Position numbers and translations under genes: made by a program. From NCBI GenBank assembly GCA_027484025.1, contig JAIXTI010000140.1:1-52112 (forward strand): 52,112 nucleotides of DNA, in the 5' to 3' direction. The notes below the pieces were generated by a model, which saw only the letters and a program-made list of their open reading frames with translations, had not been told where the DNA came from and did not search any database. Origin of the DNA: a bacterium (GTDB taxonomy: Bacteria > Gemmatimonadota > Gemmatimonadetes > Gemmatimonadales > Gemmatimonadaceae). Positions 24,601 to 32,690 of this stretch are shown in pieces (position 1 is the first letter of the stretch; every line of letters starts with the position of its first letter).

Positions 24601-25285
24601 GGCCACTCAGGCGATGCAGCAGGCAGGGCAGGGGCAGCCCGGTGGGAGTGAACAGGCGCAGAACGCCATGAAAGACGCCACCGAAGCGCTCAATCAGGCG
24701 CTCAGCTCACTCGTGCGCGACCGTGAGCGCGTGAACAACGCGCAGTCGGCGTCGGGCTTCACGGAAATGATGGAGCAGCTCAAGCAGCTCGCGCAGCAGC
24801 AGGGGCAGCTCAACAGCCAGATGCAGGGGCTCAACATGATGCCGGGCGGCGCCAAGGGGGATCAGGCGCAGCAGCAGGCCCGCGTGTTGGCGCGTCAGCA
24901 GCGTGAAGTGGCGCGCAGTCTCAACGACGTGTCGGATGCCGACGAAACCGGACGCACCGATGCCCTCGCCAAAGAAGCGCAGCAGTTGGCGCAGCAGCTC
25001 GAACGGGGCGGTCTCGATCCCAACGTCGCCGCGCGTCAGCAGCAGCTGTATCGTCGTCTGCTCGATGCCGGCCGTTTCCTCGAGCAGGACGAACGTGATG
25101 ACCAGGGGCCGCGCGAAGCCAAGGCCGGCAACGGCACCGGCGGGCGCGTCGATGGCGCGCAGTCCGGGAAGGCGGGGAGCAAGTACACCCCGCCCACCTG
25201 GAACGATCTGCGTGGTCTTGGTCCCGACGAGCGTCGGATCGTGATCGAATACTTCCGTCGACTCAATGGCACGACGCCTCCGTAA
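21614..25285 (+). CDS. DUF4175 large membrane protein with Gln-rich coiled coil and GQQ tract
   Basis: The product is 1223 residues. Three hydrophobic segments lie at about 34-57, 66-88 and 150-172. An extracytoplasmic beta-rich part follows (about 200-510; VIPDQSPEVQIVSPMSDTAIG). Beyond about 520 it is a long Gln/Ala/Lys coiled coil, split by a Pro/Gly/Lys segment near 715-750 and by 21 GQQ triplets (808-870). It ends with a globular tail, SKYTPPTWNDLRGLGPDERR. This is the DUF4175 layout, of unknown function, with the coiled coil probably in the periplasm. The gene follows DUF4159 by 7 bases and overlaps the TPR gene by 20, suggesting one complex. Confidence 0.88.
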   Translation: MTAPAMNSAAVATGVGRALETRLGGEQQSLATRGTIGATLAAVAVLAAVLAASTLVLGDGRWLALPAPLPLLLAVAAVSGAGAMFLWRWRALQSTLRLPTLAGAVEREQQLREGSLRGALEVAGTGALGARAADDVARRLKPGTLAPGLASALTTALLVAAGAAIVGLALLVGAARAVPDGLAAVLQPVSAWRGTLLPALAFDKLTTRVPRGMPVTVRVMATGRQAVTVSRRSEGEAWSDTLLTVPDDGVVSLALGPVRAATSLRVSDGRSAELTAALVVEERGWLADVSLRAEYPAYLGRANETLEPVPPLRVPRGTRIRVRVMLRGGARNAVVSDGRTDVPLVAAAAATGDAVPAEGTFIVDRDGAWLWRAEATPRADGAVLPPELPDSLPFTVIPDQSPEVQIVSPMSDTAIGPTGEVAVLVDAGDDHGVARVHLVLWKESASGAGGVARERMLVASPSSPVFQGGATVTLDGRGLEPGDKLHVTAVATDDSPWAQQAQSAEIILRMPTLSEQRAMARSLADSLASRALQLAQQERRLQQNTTDASRSRDLKAGGGDQSASNGAKSDAAKQQMSFTAAEKAKQLARDQQQLSAKVDSLRMNAKELESRLKNANALDTTLASRMRDIQKMLRDAMTPEMQKQLEALNKNSDKLSGAQAQQSMQQLSEAQKQMREQLEKSAEMLKRAALEGAMQTLRDDAKDLSKAQQQMADRMDGKTDGKSPQGEGKPGEGKPGERSATPPNQDPRSLADRSRDLEREVQALAKRLEEAGAKPGAAKTREAQPLAKEAADAMSKAAEQLRQQQQQGQQGQQGQQGQQGQQGQQGQQGQQGQQGQQGQQGQQGQQGQQGQQGQQGQQGQQGQQGQQGQQGQRQQGQQGAQQARQAADAMERAAQQLSQARDAQVNAWKGELSDQLDQSINETMQLARQQAELEKKMRQSAQQGQQGAQGIQGEQSALQQGVQQAAERLEQAGRSSSLLSQRSQKQMGEAQRRVQQATQAMQQAGQGQPGGSEQAQNAMKDATEALNQALSSLVRDRERVNNAQSASGFTEMMEQLKQLAQQQGQLNSQMQGLNMMPGGAKGDQAQQQARVLARQQREVARSLNDVSDADETGRTDALAKEAQQLAQQLERGGLDPNVAARQQQLYRRLLDAGRFLEQDERDDQGPREAKAGNGTGGRVDGAQSGKAGSKYTPPTWNDLRGLGPDERRIVIEYFRRLNGTTPP
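24035..24223 (+). repeat. 21 tandem 9-base units coding (Gly-Gln-Gln)21
   Basis: The unit is GGCCAGCAG with third-base variants (GGT, CAA). It runs in frame inside the DUF4175 gene and ends in a degenerate unit with Arg. Because the unit is 9 bases, gain or loss of units would keep the frame, so the tract can vary in length among strains. The protein tract is collagen-like in its Gly spacing but has no Pro. Confidence 0.95.
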
Positions 25286-27008
25286 GCACGGTCGCGCCGC
25301 GCTCGTCGCGGCGATGCTGTTTGCCCCGGCGCGCGTGGCCATTTTTGCCCAGGCCGCGCCACCGACCGGCGATCCACTCACGCGTGCGCTCGAGGCCGAA
25401 GACAAGCGCAACACCGTCGCTGCCTCAATCGCCTACCGCGAGGTCTTGCAGGGGGCGCTGACGCTGGGCAAAACTGACGGCGACAGAGTGGCGCTCGCGC
25501 TGCTCGGACTTGAGCGCGTGTGGGTCGATGCGGGCCAGCTCGACTCGATCGTGCCGGTCGTCTCGCGCGTCTTGCAACTGCGTCCGAGTGATCCCACGGC
25601 GCGCTCGGTGCAGCTGCGCGCGCTCGTGACGATGGGGCGCGACGTCGACGCGCGTGAAGCGTACATGAACTGGCGCCGCATTACCCCCAACGACGCGGCG
25701 CCGTACCGCGAATATGCACGGCTGCTTCTCCAGCGAGGGCGTGCCCTGGCCGCCGATAGCGTGCTCGCCGAAGCCGCGCGGTACATGGGTGCCGCCGGTG
25801 CACTCTCCGGCGAAACGGCGCAGCTCAACATCGCGCTGCAACGCTGGGTGCCGGCAGCGGTCGCGTTCCGCGATGCGCTCACCGATCAACCGTGGCTCGA
25901 AACGGCCGCGCTCTTCGGGTTGCAGCGCGCCCCGGCGACCGTGCGCGATTCCATTCGCACCGTGCTCAACGCCGAGCCCGCGCGCCTCGGCCCGCGCCGG
26001 TTGCTCTCCTCGCTCGAGTTCGCGTGGGGCGAACCGCGTCGCGCGTGGAGTGCCATCAGCACGCTTCCGCCCGGCGACTCCACCACCGGCGCCTGGCGCG
26101 GCTTTGCCGAACGGGCCGAGCTCAACGAGTCGTGGCTGGTCGCGCGTGATGCGTGGACGGCGGTACTCGACAAGTCCGGCGATCTCGAATCGCAGCAACG
26201 GGCGGCCGATGCCGCACTACGCGCCGGTGATGCGGCTGGTGCGCTGACCATCGTGCGCCGCAAGGCGAGCGGCCCCAACAAGGGCGCCGACAGCACCCGC
26301 ACACGCGCCCTGCTCGGCTTGGAAATCGCCGCTCTTGGCGAACTGGGGCGCGGTGACGAGGCGCAGCAGAAACTCGACGACGCCGCTCGTAAGCTCGATC
26401 CCGATACGCGCGCCGCGCTGGCCCGCCCGCTCGTGGGCGCGTGGTTGCGCGCCGGCGATGTCGCGCGTGCACGCACCGCCATGCAGGGCTCGGATTTGGT
26501 GGACGACGACGAAATGGTCGGCTGGCTCGCGTTGTATGACGGCGATCTGCTCACCGCACGCAAGCGCCTCGTGCGAGCGGCATCGAGCCGACCGGAACTC
26601 GTTGATGCGTTGGGGATTCTCGCGCGCACGCGCGTGGAGACGCTCCCGGGGTTGGGCGAGGCGTTCGTCCTGCTCGCGAAGCGCGATTCGGCCGGCGCTG
26701 CCGTGCGCTTTACGCGACTGGCGGACTCGGTGGGGACCGCCGCGCCGGCGTTTCTCGCGCAAGCCGCGCGGCTGTCGTCACGCGCGCAGGCGCCGGCACT
26801 GTTCGAGCGTATTCTGCGGGAGTTCCCGCGCAGTCCCGAAGCACCGGAGGCGTTGCTCGCCTGGGCGCGGCAGCTGCGCGACGGCGGCGACAAGGCGGGG
26901 GCCGTCACCAAACTCGAACAGCTGCTGGTGGACTACACCACCAGTGCGCTGGCTCCGCAGGCGCGTCGTGATCTCGAGCGCCTCAAGGGCACCGTGCCCC
27001 CCTCGTAA
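25266..27008 (+). CDS. Secreted TPR-repeat protein
   Basis: The 580-residue product has a leader (RAALVAAMLFAPARVAIFA) and then helical repeats throughout. TPR-like pairs are visible, for example LTRALEAEDKRNTVAASIAYREVL, ALLGLERVWVDAGQLDSIVPVVSRVL (both shortened here to key residues A, Y, G, L) and the C-terminal AQAPALFERILREFPRSPEA. TPR proteins bind partner proteins. It overlaps the DUF4175 gene by 20 bases and is followed after 11 bases by another secreted protein, so it is probably a periplasmic partner of the DUF4159/DUF4175 proteins. No enzyme motif is visible. Confidence 0.85.
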   Translation: MARRLRKHGRAALVAAMLFAPARVAIFAQAAPPTGDPLTRALEAEDKRNTVAASIAYREVLQGALTLGKTDGDRVALALLGLERVWVDAGQLDSIVPVVSRVLQLRPSDPTARSVQLRALVTMGRDVDAREAYMNWRRITPNDAAPYREYARLLLQRGRALAADSVLAEAARYMGAAGALSGETAQLNIALQRWVPAAVAFRDALTDQPWLETAALFGLQRAPATVRDSIRTVLNAEPARLGPRRLLSSLEFAWGEPRRAWSAISTLPPGDSTTGAWRGFAERAELNESWLVARDAWTAVLDKSGDLESQQRAADAALRAGDAAGALTIVRRKASGPNKGADSTRTRALLGLEIAALGELGRGDEAQQKLDDAARKLDPDTRAALARPLVGAWLRAGDVARARTAMQGSDLVDDDEMVGWLALYDGDLLTARKRLVRAASSRPELVDALGILARTRVETLPGLGEAFVLLAKRDSAGAAVRFTRLADSVGTAAPAFLAQAARLSSRAQAPALFERILREFPRSPEAPEALLAWARQLRDGGDKAGAVTKLEQLLVDYTTSALAPQARRDLERLKGTVPPS

Positions 27009-27019
27009 GGCGGCACGCC

Positions 27020-28300
27020 ATGGTACATTTCGGTATGCGCATGCAGCGACTGCTTCTGGTGTTGGCCCTCGTGCTGGGCGTGGTGCGTCCGGCGCAGGCG
27101 CAGTATCTGCTGCTTCCCATGGACGACGGGCAGCGCAATCATCTCAAGGCCTACGGCGTCACCTATCAGGCGCTCAAAGGCGGGCAGAAGGCGGAATGGC
27201 TGCTCAATTATCGCGGCGGCGCCTTCCTGCTTCCTGACGTCCCTGACCTGCGCAAGCGGGCTGCACTCGACGGCGTTTCGGTGGAGCCGTTCACCGATGC
27301 CAATGTGGCCGCCGCGCGTGCGGAGATTGCGGGCGGCAACATGGACGCCGTCGTGCTCGAGCGCGCCCCCAAGATTGCCATCTACCGTCCCGTAGACCAG
27401 CCACCCTGGGACGACGCCGTGACGTTGGCGTTGACCTACGCCGGCATCGAGTTCGCCTCGGTGTGGGACGATGACGTCATGAAGGGCGATCTGTCCAAGT
27501 ACGACTGGGTGCACTTGCACCACGAAGATTTTACGGGACAGTACAACAAGCTTTATCTCGCCTATCGCGACGCGCCGTGGTTCGTCGCGCAGCGCGAGCG
27601 TGACCTGTCCACCGGGCGCAAGTTCGGCAAGAACGATGTGCCGGCGCTCAAGAAGGGCGTGGCCGAAAACATCCGCGCGTTCGTCGAGCGCGGTGGGTTT
27701 CTCTTTGCCATGTGTGGCGCGACGGAGTCGCTCGATCTTTCGATTGCGTCCATGCTCGTCGATATTGCCGGCCCGTTTTCCGACGGCTCGCCGCCCGCCG
27801 CCGATGCCGACGCCCGGCTCGACTGGACGCGTGCGCTGGCATTTCAGGGCGCACACGTCGAGCCGTCGCCCTATGTGAATGCGCTCAGCGACATCGATGG
27901 CCATCAGGTCAACGTGCCGTCGCGTCGTCAGCCGCTGGGGGCCTTCTCGCTCTTTGGTTTCTCGGCCAAGCTCGATCCCGTGGCCACCATGCTCGTGCAG
28001 AATCATCGCACCGTCATTGCCGACTTTTACGGCGTGACCACGAGCTTCAACAAGGCCGTGGTGAAGTCCGGTGTCACCGTGCTCGCGCAGGAAGAAGGCG
28101 CGCCGTGGTCCAAGTATCTGCACGGCGACTACGGCAAGGGCTCGTGGACTTTTCTGGGTGGCCATGATCCCGAAGATCCGCAACATGCGATCGGCAGTGC
28201 GCCCACCGATCTGTCGCTGCACCCCAACTCACCGGGCTACCGTCTCATTCTCAACAACGTCCTCTTCCCGGCCGCCAAGAAGAAGCCGCGGAAGACGTGA
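27020..28300 (+). CDS. Secreted amidotransferase-fold-like protein (often named 'asparagine synthetase B')
   Basis: The 426-residue product has a signal peptide ending near PAQAQ. The first mature part, YLLLPMDDGQRNHLKAYG and WLLNYRGGAF, matches a secreted family, common in Bacteroidetes-type bacteria, that databases often label asparagine synthetase B. I see no N-terminal Cys nucleophile or ATP-pyrophosphatase motif of real AsnB. Instead there is GGFLFAMCGATES (225-237) with C232 in a nucleophile-elbow-like turn, as in class I amidotransferase folds, plus HLHHEDFTGQY. A binding or hydrolytic role in the envelope is more likely than asparagine synthesis. AAGGCGG lies just before the ATG at 27020. 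Confidence 0.8.
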   Translation: MVHFGMRMQRLLLVLALVLGVVRPAQAQYLLLPMDDGQRNHLKAYGVTYQALKGGQKAEWLLNYRGGAFLLPDVPDLRKRAALDGVSVEPFTDANVAAARAEIAGGNMDAVVLERAPKIAIYRPVDQPPWDDAVTLALTYAGIEFASVWDDDVMKGDLSKYDWVHLHHEDFTGQYNKLYLAYRDAPWFVAQRERDLSTGRKFGKNDVPALKKGVAENIRAFVERGGFLFAMCGATESLDLSIASMLVDIAGPFSDGSPPAADADARLDWTRALAFQGAHVEPSPYVNALSDIDGHQVNVPSRRQPLGAFSLFGFSAKLDPVATMLVQNHRTVIADFYGVTTSFNKAVVKSGVTVLAQEEGAPWSKYLHGDYGKGSWTFLGGHDPEDPQHAIGSAPTDLSLHPNSPGYRLILNNVLFPAAKKKPRKT

Positions 28301-28318
28301 TGGAGAACTGAGCGCGAC

Positions 28319-30859
28319 GTGACGTTGGTCGAGGCTGGCGAAGCACGCCTGCTGCCCAAGGCGGCAGCGGCCATTCGCACACAGATCCGGCTCCACGGTG
28401 GCAACGAAGTGTGTTTCGTGTGCACCGTCGACGCCGACGGCAAAGTGGACACCGCGCGCAAAGTCGCCGCCGGTGACGTGCAGAGCGTGCTTGCGCTGCC
28501 GGGCGTCGCCGAACGCGGCGAACTGCTCGTGCACAATCACCCGTCGGGCGAGCTCACGCCCAGCGATGCCGACATGCAGGTGGCCTTCGGTCTGCACGGC
28601 AACGGCGTGGGCTTCGCGATCGTGAACAACGATGCCACCCGCATCTACTTCGTGACGGAGATTCCCACCGGCAAGACCATCGTGCCGGTGAATCCCGACG
28701 ATGTCGACGTGGCACTCGGCCCGTACGGTCTCATCGCGCAGGCCATGAAGCAGGTGCACGGCGCGCGCAACTACGAAGACCGCCCCAGTCAGCGCGGCAT
28801 GGCCGCCGAAGTCACGGCGGCCTTCAACGAAGGCGGCGTGGCCTTGCTCGAAGCCGGGACGGGCGTCGGCAAGTCGCTCGGCTATCTCGTACCGGCGCTG
28901 CGTTGGGCCGCGGCCAATGGCGAACGCACCGTGGTGAGCACCAACACCATCACGTTGCAGGAGCAGCTCGTCGCGAAGGATTTACCCTTTCTGCAACGCG
29001 CGCTCACCGATCAGCCGGTGCGCTTTGCGTTGCTCAAGGGATGGCGCAACTATCTGTGTCTCTATCGCCTGGAACAGGCGCAGGGAGCCGGGGCTGCGCT
29101 GTTCGAGAACAACGTGACAGAGGAAGTCGAGAAGATCGCCGAGTGGGCCAAGCGCACGCAGGATGGTTCGCTGTCGGACTTGGCCACGGCGCCGCGTCCC
29201 GACGTGTGGGATGAGGTGTCGGCCGAGCCCGACCTGTGCGGCCGTCTCAAGTGCGAGTTCTACGACAAGTGCTTTCTGTTCAAGGCGCGCAAGGAAGCGG
29301 CGAACGCCGACGTGGTCGTGGTCAATCATCATCTGTTGCTCTCCGATCTCGCCGTGCGCCGTCAGTCGCAGAATTGGGATGATGCGGCCGTGTTGCCGGC
29401 GTACAAGCGTCTCGTGGTGGACGAAGGGCATCATCTCGAAGACGCGGCGGCGTCGCACCTTGGGAGCTCGATCACGCGTCGCGCGCTCGCGCGCATGTTC
29501 AACCGCCTCGAGAAGCGCGGCAAGGGTCTGCTGCCGGCGCTCGCGGCGCGACTCGCCGGCGGCAAGGATCTGCTGAGTGTGGCGAGTCACGATCTCGTGC
29601 GGGAGCGTCTCTTCTCGAGTGCGGTGACGGCGCGCGACCGTGTGCAGCTGCTCTTCGAGTTGCTCACGGCCGTACTCGAAATGCAGGGCACTCCCGTGAT
29701 GCGTCTTACCGGGGAGTTTCAGCAGCACGATCTCTGGCGTAACGGTATCGAGGGGACGCTCAAGGAGCTCCTCACCGAAATCGATGCCCTCGCGGCGGGG
29801 CTCAAGGTCGTGCGTGACCGTCTCGAGTCCGATCAGAAACGTGCCGAAGAATTGGCGCCGTTGCTGAACGAAGTGCGCGCCGTGTTGCGTCGCCTGGGGA
29901 GCGCCGGCGACGCGTTGGCCAAGGGACTGATGGCCCCCGCCGACGGTGAGCCGGTCGTGCGCTGGATGGAGTTTCAGGGGAAGCCCACCGGCGGCGAACG
30001 TAATCTGGCGGTGCATTGCGTGCCGCTCGATCTGGCGCCCGTCCTGCGCGAGGATCTCTTCGAGCGCGTCGAGACGGCGATCATCACGAGCGCCACACTC
30101 ACGACGCACGGCGGCTTCGATTTTCTCGAGCAGCGGCTGGGCATTGACGACGCGAAGCGCAGCAAGCGCAGTGCGGTGTTTCCCTCGCCGTTCGATTATC
30201 CCAATCAGGCACTGCTCGTAGTGCCCACCGATTTACCGGCGCCCAACGAGAATGCGCGCGAACACTTTGCGGCGGTCGCGCGTCATCTCCGCGATCTCAT
30301 GACGGCGAGCGACGGCGGCATCTTCGCGCTGTTCACGAGTCATCGCGATGTGCGCGAGATGGCGGAGTGGTTGCGCGGCCCTGGCAACGGCGCGGGATGG
30401 CCGCTGCTAGTGCACGGTGAAGAGTCGCGCGACATTCTGCTGCAGCGCTTTCGCGACGGTGGGCGCGCGGTGCTGCTGGGCACGGCCACCTTCTGGGAAG
30501 GGGTGGACGTCCCGGGCGATGCGTTGCGGGCGCTGCTCATTGCCAAGCTGCCGTTCCGGGTCCCGAGCGAGCCCATGGTGGCGGCGCAGTGCGAAGCCAT
30601 CGAAGCGCGCGGCGGCAACAGTTTTGGCGAATTCATGCTGCCGCACGCGTCGCTCCGGCTCAAGCAGGGCTTCGGTCGGCTCATCCGGACCGGCACCGAT
30701 GCCGGCGTGGTCGTGCTCTGCGATCCGCGTGTCGTGACCAAGCGGTACGGTCGCGAGCTTCTCGATGCCCTGCCGCCGGCGCGGCGCGTGGTGGGAGCAT
30801 GGGGGGACATACGCGGTGAGGTGTCCCGCTTTTACCGGCAACGACGAAAGGATGTGTAG
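28319..30859 (+). CDS. RadC-type JAMM domain fused to DinG/XPD-like helicase
   Basis: The 846-residue product joins two parts. Residues about 1-130 form a JAMM/MPN domain with the metal motif VHNHPSGELTPSDAD (H72, H74, D85) and a candidate catalytic Glu at E30; the HNHPSG form is RadC-like. Residues about 155-846 are a DinG-type superfamily 2 helicase: Walker A EAGTGVGKS (178-186), four Cys for an Fe-S cluster (C247, C307, C312, C318), DEGH (368-371), TSATLTTHGGF and the motif VI region QGFGRLIRTGTD. It is probably a 5'-3' DNA helicase with an attached metalloisopeptidase-like or recognition domain, in repair or replication stress. Start GTG 28319, 18 bases after the previous stop. Confidence 0.88.
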   Translation: MTLVEAGEARLLPKAAAAIRTQIRLHGGNEVCFVCTVDADGKVDTARKVAAGDVQSVLALPGVAERGELLVHNHPSGELTPSDADMQVAFGLHGNGVGFAIVNNDATRIYFVTEIPTGKTIVPVNPDDVDVALGPYGLIAQAMKQVHGARNYEDRPSQRGMAAEVTAAFNEGGVALLEAGTGVGKSLGYLVPALRWAAANGERTVVSTNTITLQEQLVAKDLPFLQRALTDQPVRFALLKGWRNYLCLYRLEQAQGAGAALFENNVTEEVEKIAEWAKRTQDGSLSDLATAPRPDVWDEVSAEPDLCGRLKCEFYDKCFLFKARKEAANADVVVVNHHLLLSDLAVRRQSQNWDDAAVLPAYKRLVVDEGHHLEDAAASHLGSSITRRALARMFNRLEKRGKGLLPALAARLAGGKDLLSVASHDLVRERLFSSAVTARDRVQLLFELLTAVLEMQGTPVMRLTGEFQQHDLWRNGIEGTLKELLTEIDALAAGLKVVRDRLESDQKRAEELAPLLNEVRAVLRRLGSAGDALAKGLMAPADGEPVVRWMEFQGKPTGGERNLAVHCVPLDLAPVLREDLFERVETAIITSATLTTHGGFDFLEQRLGIDDAKRSKRSAVFPSPFDYPNQALLVVPTDLPAPNENAREHFAAVARHLRDLMTASDGGIFALFTSHRDVREMAEWLRGPGNGAGWPLLVHGEESRDILLQRFRDGGRAVLLGTATFWEGVDVPGDALRALLIAKLPFRVPSEPMVAAQCEAIEARGGNSFGEFMLPHASLRLKQGFGRLIRTGTDAGVVVLCDPRVVTKRYGRELLDALPPARRVVGAWGDIRGEVSRFYRQRRKDV

Positions 30860-30933
30860 CGTCGCTATGGCGCCCCGCGTATTTCCCTGAAGATTACCCG
30901 CGTTCACTCCCTCCGTCTCATTCCCCGCCGAAT

Positions 30934-31548
30934 ATGAAGCCCTCCAAGATCGTCTGCGTTGGTCGCAACTACCTCGAGCACGCCCGCGAGATGGGCAACG
31001 ATGTGCCCAAAGAGCCGCTCCTGTTTCTCAAGCCCACGTCGTCGATCATCGCGGAAGGGGAAGCGATCGTCCTGCACCCGGTGTCCACGCACATCGAGTA
31101 CGAAGGCGAAATCGCCGTCGTGATGGGGAAGCGGCTGAGCAAGGCGGCGAGCGAGGCCGAGGCGGTGGCGGCGATTGGCGGGGTGGTGGCGCTGAACGAT
31201 GTGACGGCGCGCGACCTCCAGAAGAACGACGGCCAGTGGGCCCGGGCGAAGGGGCTCGATACGTTCTGCCCCATCGGTACGCCCGTGGCGGCACCGGCCG
31301 ATCTCGATGGGATCGAACTGGTCACCCGGCTCAACGGCAAGGTGGTGCAGCACGCCAAGGGGGGCGACATGGCCTTCAAGATTCCGTTCCTGCTGCACTA
31401 CATCTCCCAGTACCTCACGCTCGAAGCCGGCGATATCGTGGCCACCGGGACCCCCGCGGGCGTGAGTCCCATCAAGCCCGGGGACGTGGTCGAAGTGGAA
31501 CTGGTGGGGCTGAGCCGGGTGTCAAATCCGGTGGTTGCCGGCGCCTGA
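30934..31548 (+). CDS. Fumarylacetoacetate hydrolase family protein
   Basis: The 204-residue product is a short single-domain FAH protein. KIVCVGRNYLEHA at the N-terminus, the metal-binding IEYEGEIAVVMGK, ALNDVTARDLQ, FCPIGTP and VATGTPAGV are the family hallmarks. Members of this size act as acylpyruvate hydrolase, oxaloacetate decarboxylase or oxaloacetate tautomerase; which applies is not clear from sequence. It lies 74 bases after the helicase gene and 42 before the next gene, all on the plus strand. Confidence 0.92.
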   Translation: MKPSKIVCVGRNYLEHAREMGNDVPKEPLLFLKPTSSIIAEGEAIVLHPVSTHIEYEGEIAVVMGKRLSKAASEAEAVAAIGGVVALNDVTARDLQKNDGQWARAKGLDTFCPIGTPVAAPADLDGIELVTRLNGKVVQHAKGGDMAFKIPFLLHYISQYLTLEAGDIVATGTPAGVSPIKPGDVVEVELVGLSRVSNPVVAGA

Positions 31549-31590
31549 GGCCTCGGACGACGCGCCCCACTCCTACTAGATTTCTCGGAT

Positions 31591-32643
31591 ATGCCAACCC
31601 CAGTCCCCCCGGCGACGCCTCCTGGCGACCGCTCGCCCAGCCCGTCAGGGAAGGGGGAGGGGACGTCGGCGCGCCGGCGCATGCTCCCCAAGGGGGCGCT
31701 GGGCTCGCGGCTGTCGGGGCTCCCACAAGGAGAAAAACGCTCGCCGCGGGTCGTTCTCGTGGCGGTGGGACTTCACCTGGTGGTGGGTGCGGTGCTGGTG
31801 CAGCTGCTCACGTTCGGCCACGGTATTCCCGCGTGGCTGCGATTTGGCGAAAAGGACGCGCCAACCGAAGAGCGGCTCACGTACGTGAACCCCGAGGTGC
31901 TGGTCCCCGCCACCAAGCCGGTGGCGGAACGGCGGCCGGTGGTGCGCGAGCAGCCGGTCTCGACGGCACCGCAAATCGCCGAACCGGCGCCAGCTGGCGC
32001 GCCTCCCGAGCTGCGGCCTCCCACGCCGCGCGATACGGGGAGCGGCGGGGCGGTGGGCAACGGCATTGGGGCCATCGACCCCAACGCGCGCGGCGTCAAG
32101 CCGAACTACGTGGATGAGCGCGTGTGGCGCGGTCCCGTTGGCGAAGGCGGCGCGGGCGGGGCTGGTACAGGCACCGGCACCGGCGATCGTGCCGACAAGC
32201 TCGACAGCATCATGCGCGGCGTGTTGACCGCGGCGCGTGACTCGCTCGACTCCCTTGCCCGGGCGCAGGGCAAGTACGGTCGGGCGCCCGGCGACTGGAC
32301 CAAGACCGACAAGAATGGCGGCAAGTGGGGTTGGGATCAGCAGGGCATTCGCCTGGGCAAGTTCATGATCCCCAACGCGCTGCTGGGGCTGTTGCCCATG
32401 AACGCGGCCACCGCGGCGCAAATGTCCGGCAATCCGACCGCCATGGCACGCGAGTCGCGCTTGGCTGCCGGCCGCGCCGACATCATGCGCATGTCGGAGC
32501 GGGGCATGGGCGAAGCCGAATTCAAGCGCATCGTGAAGGAGATGGACAAGCGGCGCGACGCCGAACGTCGCGAGCGGTTGCGTGCGCCCAGCGCGAGCGT
32601 TGCCGCACCGCTCAAGACCGTCGACCCCAAGAGCGACAAGTAA
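31591..32643 (+). CDS. Hypothetical single-pass membrane protein
   Basis: I do not recognise the family. The 350-residue product has a Pro/Gly/Ser-rich N-terminus (1-50), one membrane helix (about 53-74, VVLVAVGLHLVVGAVLVQLL), a Pro-rich segment with several PAP/PPE motifs (about 90-150), a Gly-rich stretch and a charged helical C-terminus (MSERGMGEAEFKRIVKEMDK). The topology is like TonB or other envelope-spanning proteins, but no known domain is visible. The first 50 residues read like translated intergenic repeat sequence, so the real start may lie downstream; AAGGAG at 31727-31732 has no start codon at proper distance. A hairpin follows the stop. Confidence 0.7.
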   Translation: MPTPVPPATPPGDRSPSPSGKGEGTSARRRMLPKGALGSRLSGLPQGEKRSPRVVLVAVGLHLVVGAVLVQLLTFGHGIPAWLRFGEKDAPTEERLTYVNPEVLVPATKPVAERRPVVREQPVSTAPQIAEPAPAGAPPELRPPTPRDTGSGGAVGNGIGAIDPNARGVKPNYVDERVWRGPVGEGGAGGAGTGTGTGDRADKLDSIMRGVLTAARDSLDSLARAQGKYGRAPGDWTKTDKNGGKWGWDQQGIRLGKFMIPNALLGLLPMNAATAAQMSGNPTAMARESRLAAGRADIMRMSERGMGEAEFKRIVKEMDKRRDAERRERLRAPSASVAAPLKTVDPKSDK

Positions 32644-32653
32644 ATCGTCGCTC

Positions 32654-32677
32654 CGCCGCCGGCCTCTGCCGGCGGCG
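32654..32677. terminator. 10-bp perfect G/C hairpin between convergent genes
   Basis: CGCCGCCGGC (32654-32663) pairs with GCCGGCGGCG (32668-32677) around CTCT. It lies 10 bases after the membrane-protein stop and 13 bases after the gltX stop on the other strand, so it is well placed as a bidirectional terminator. No T tract follows on either strand. Confidence 0.65.
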
Positions 32678-32690
32678 TGTCAGCGACGCG

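Noticed and set aside
27020..28300. Asparagine synthetase B
   Set aside because: The common database label is not supported: the protein is exported and lacks the AsnB N-terminal Cys and ATP site.
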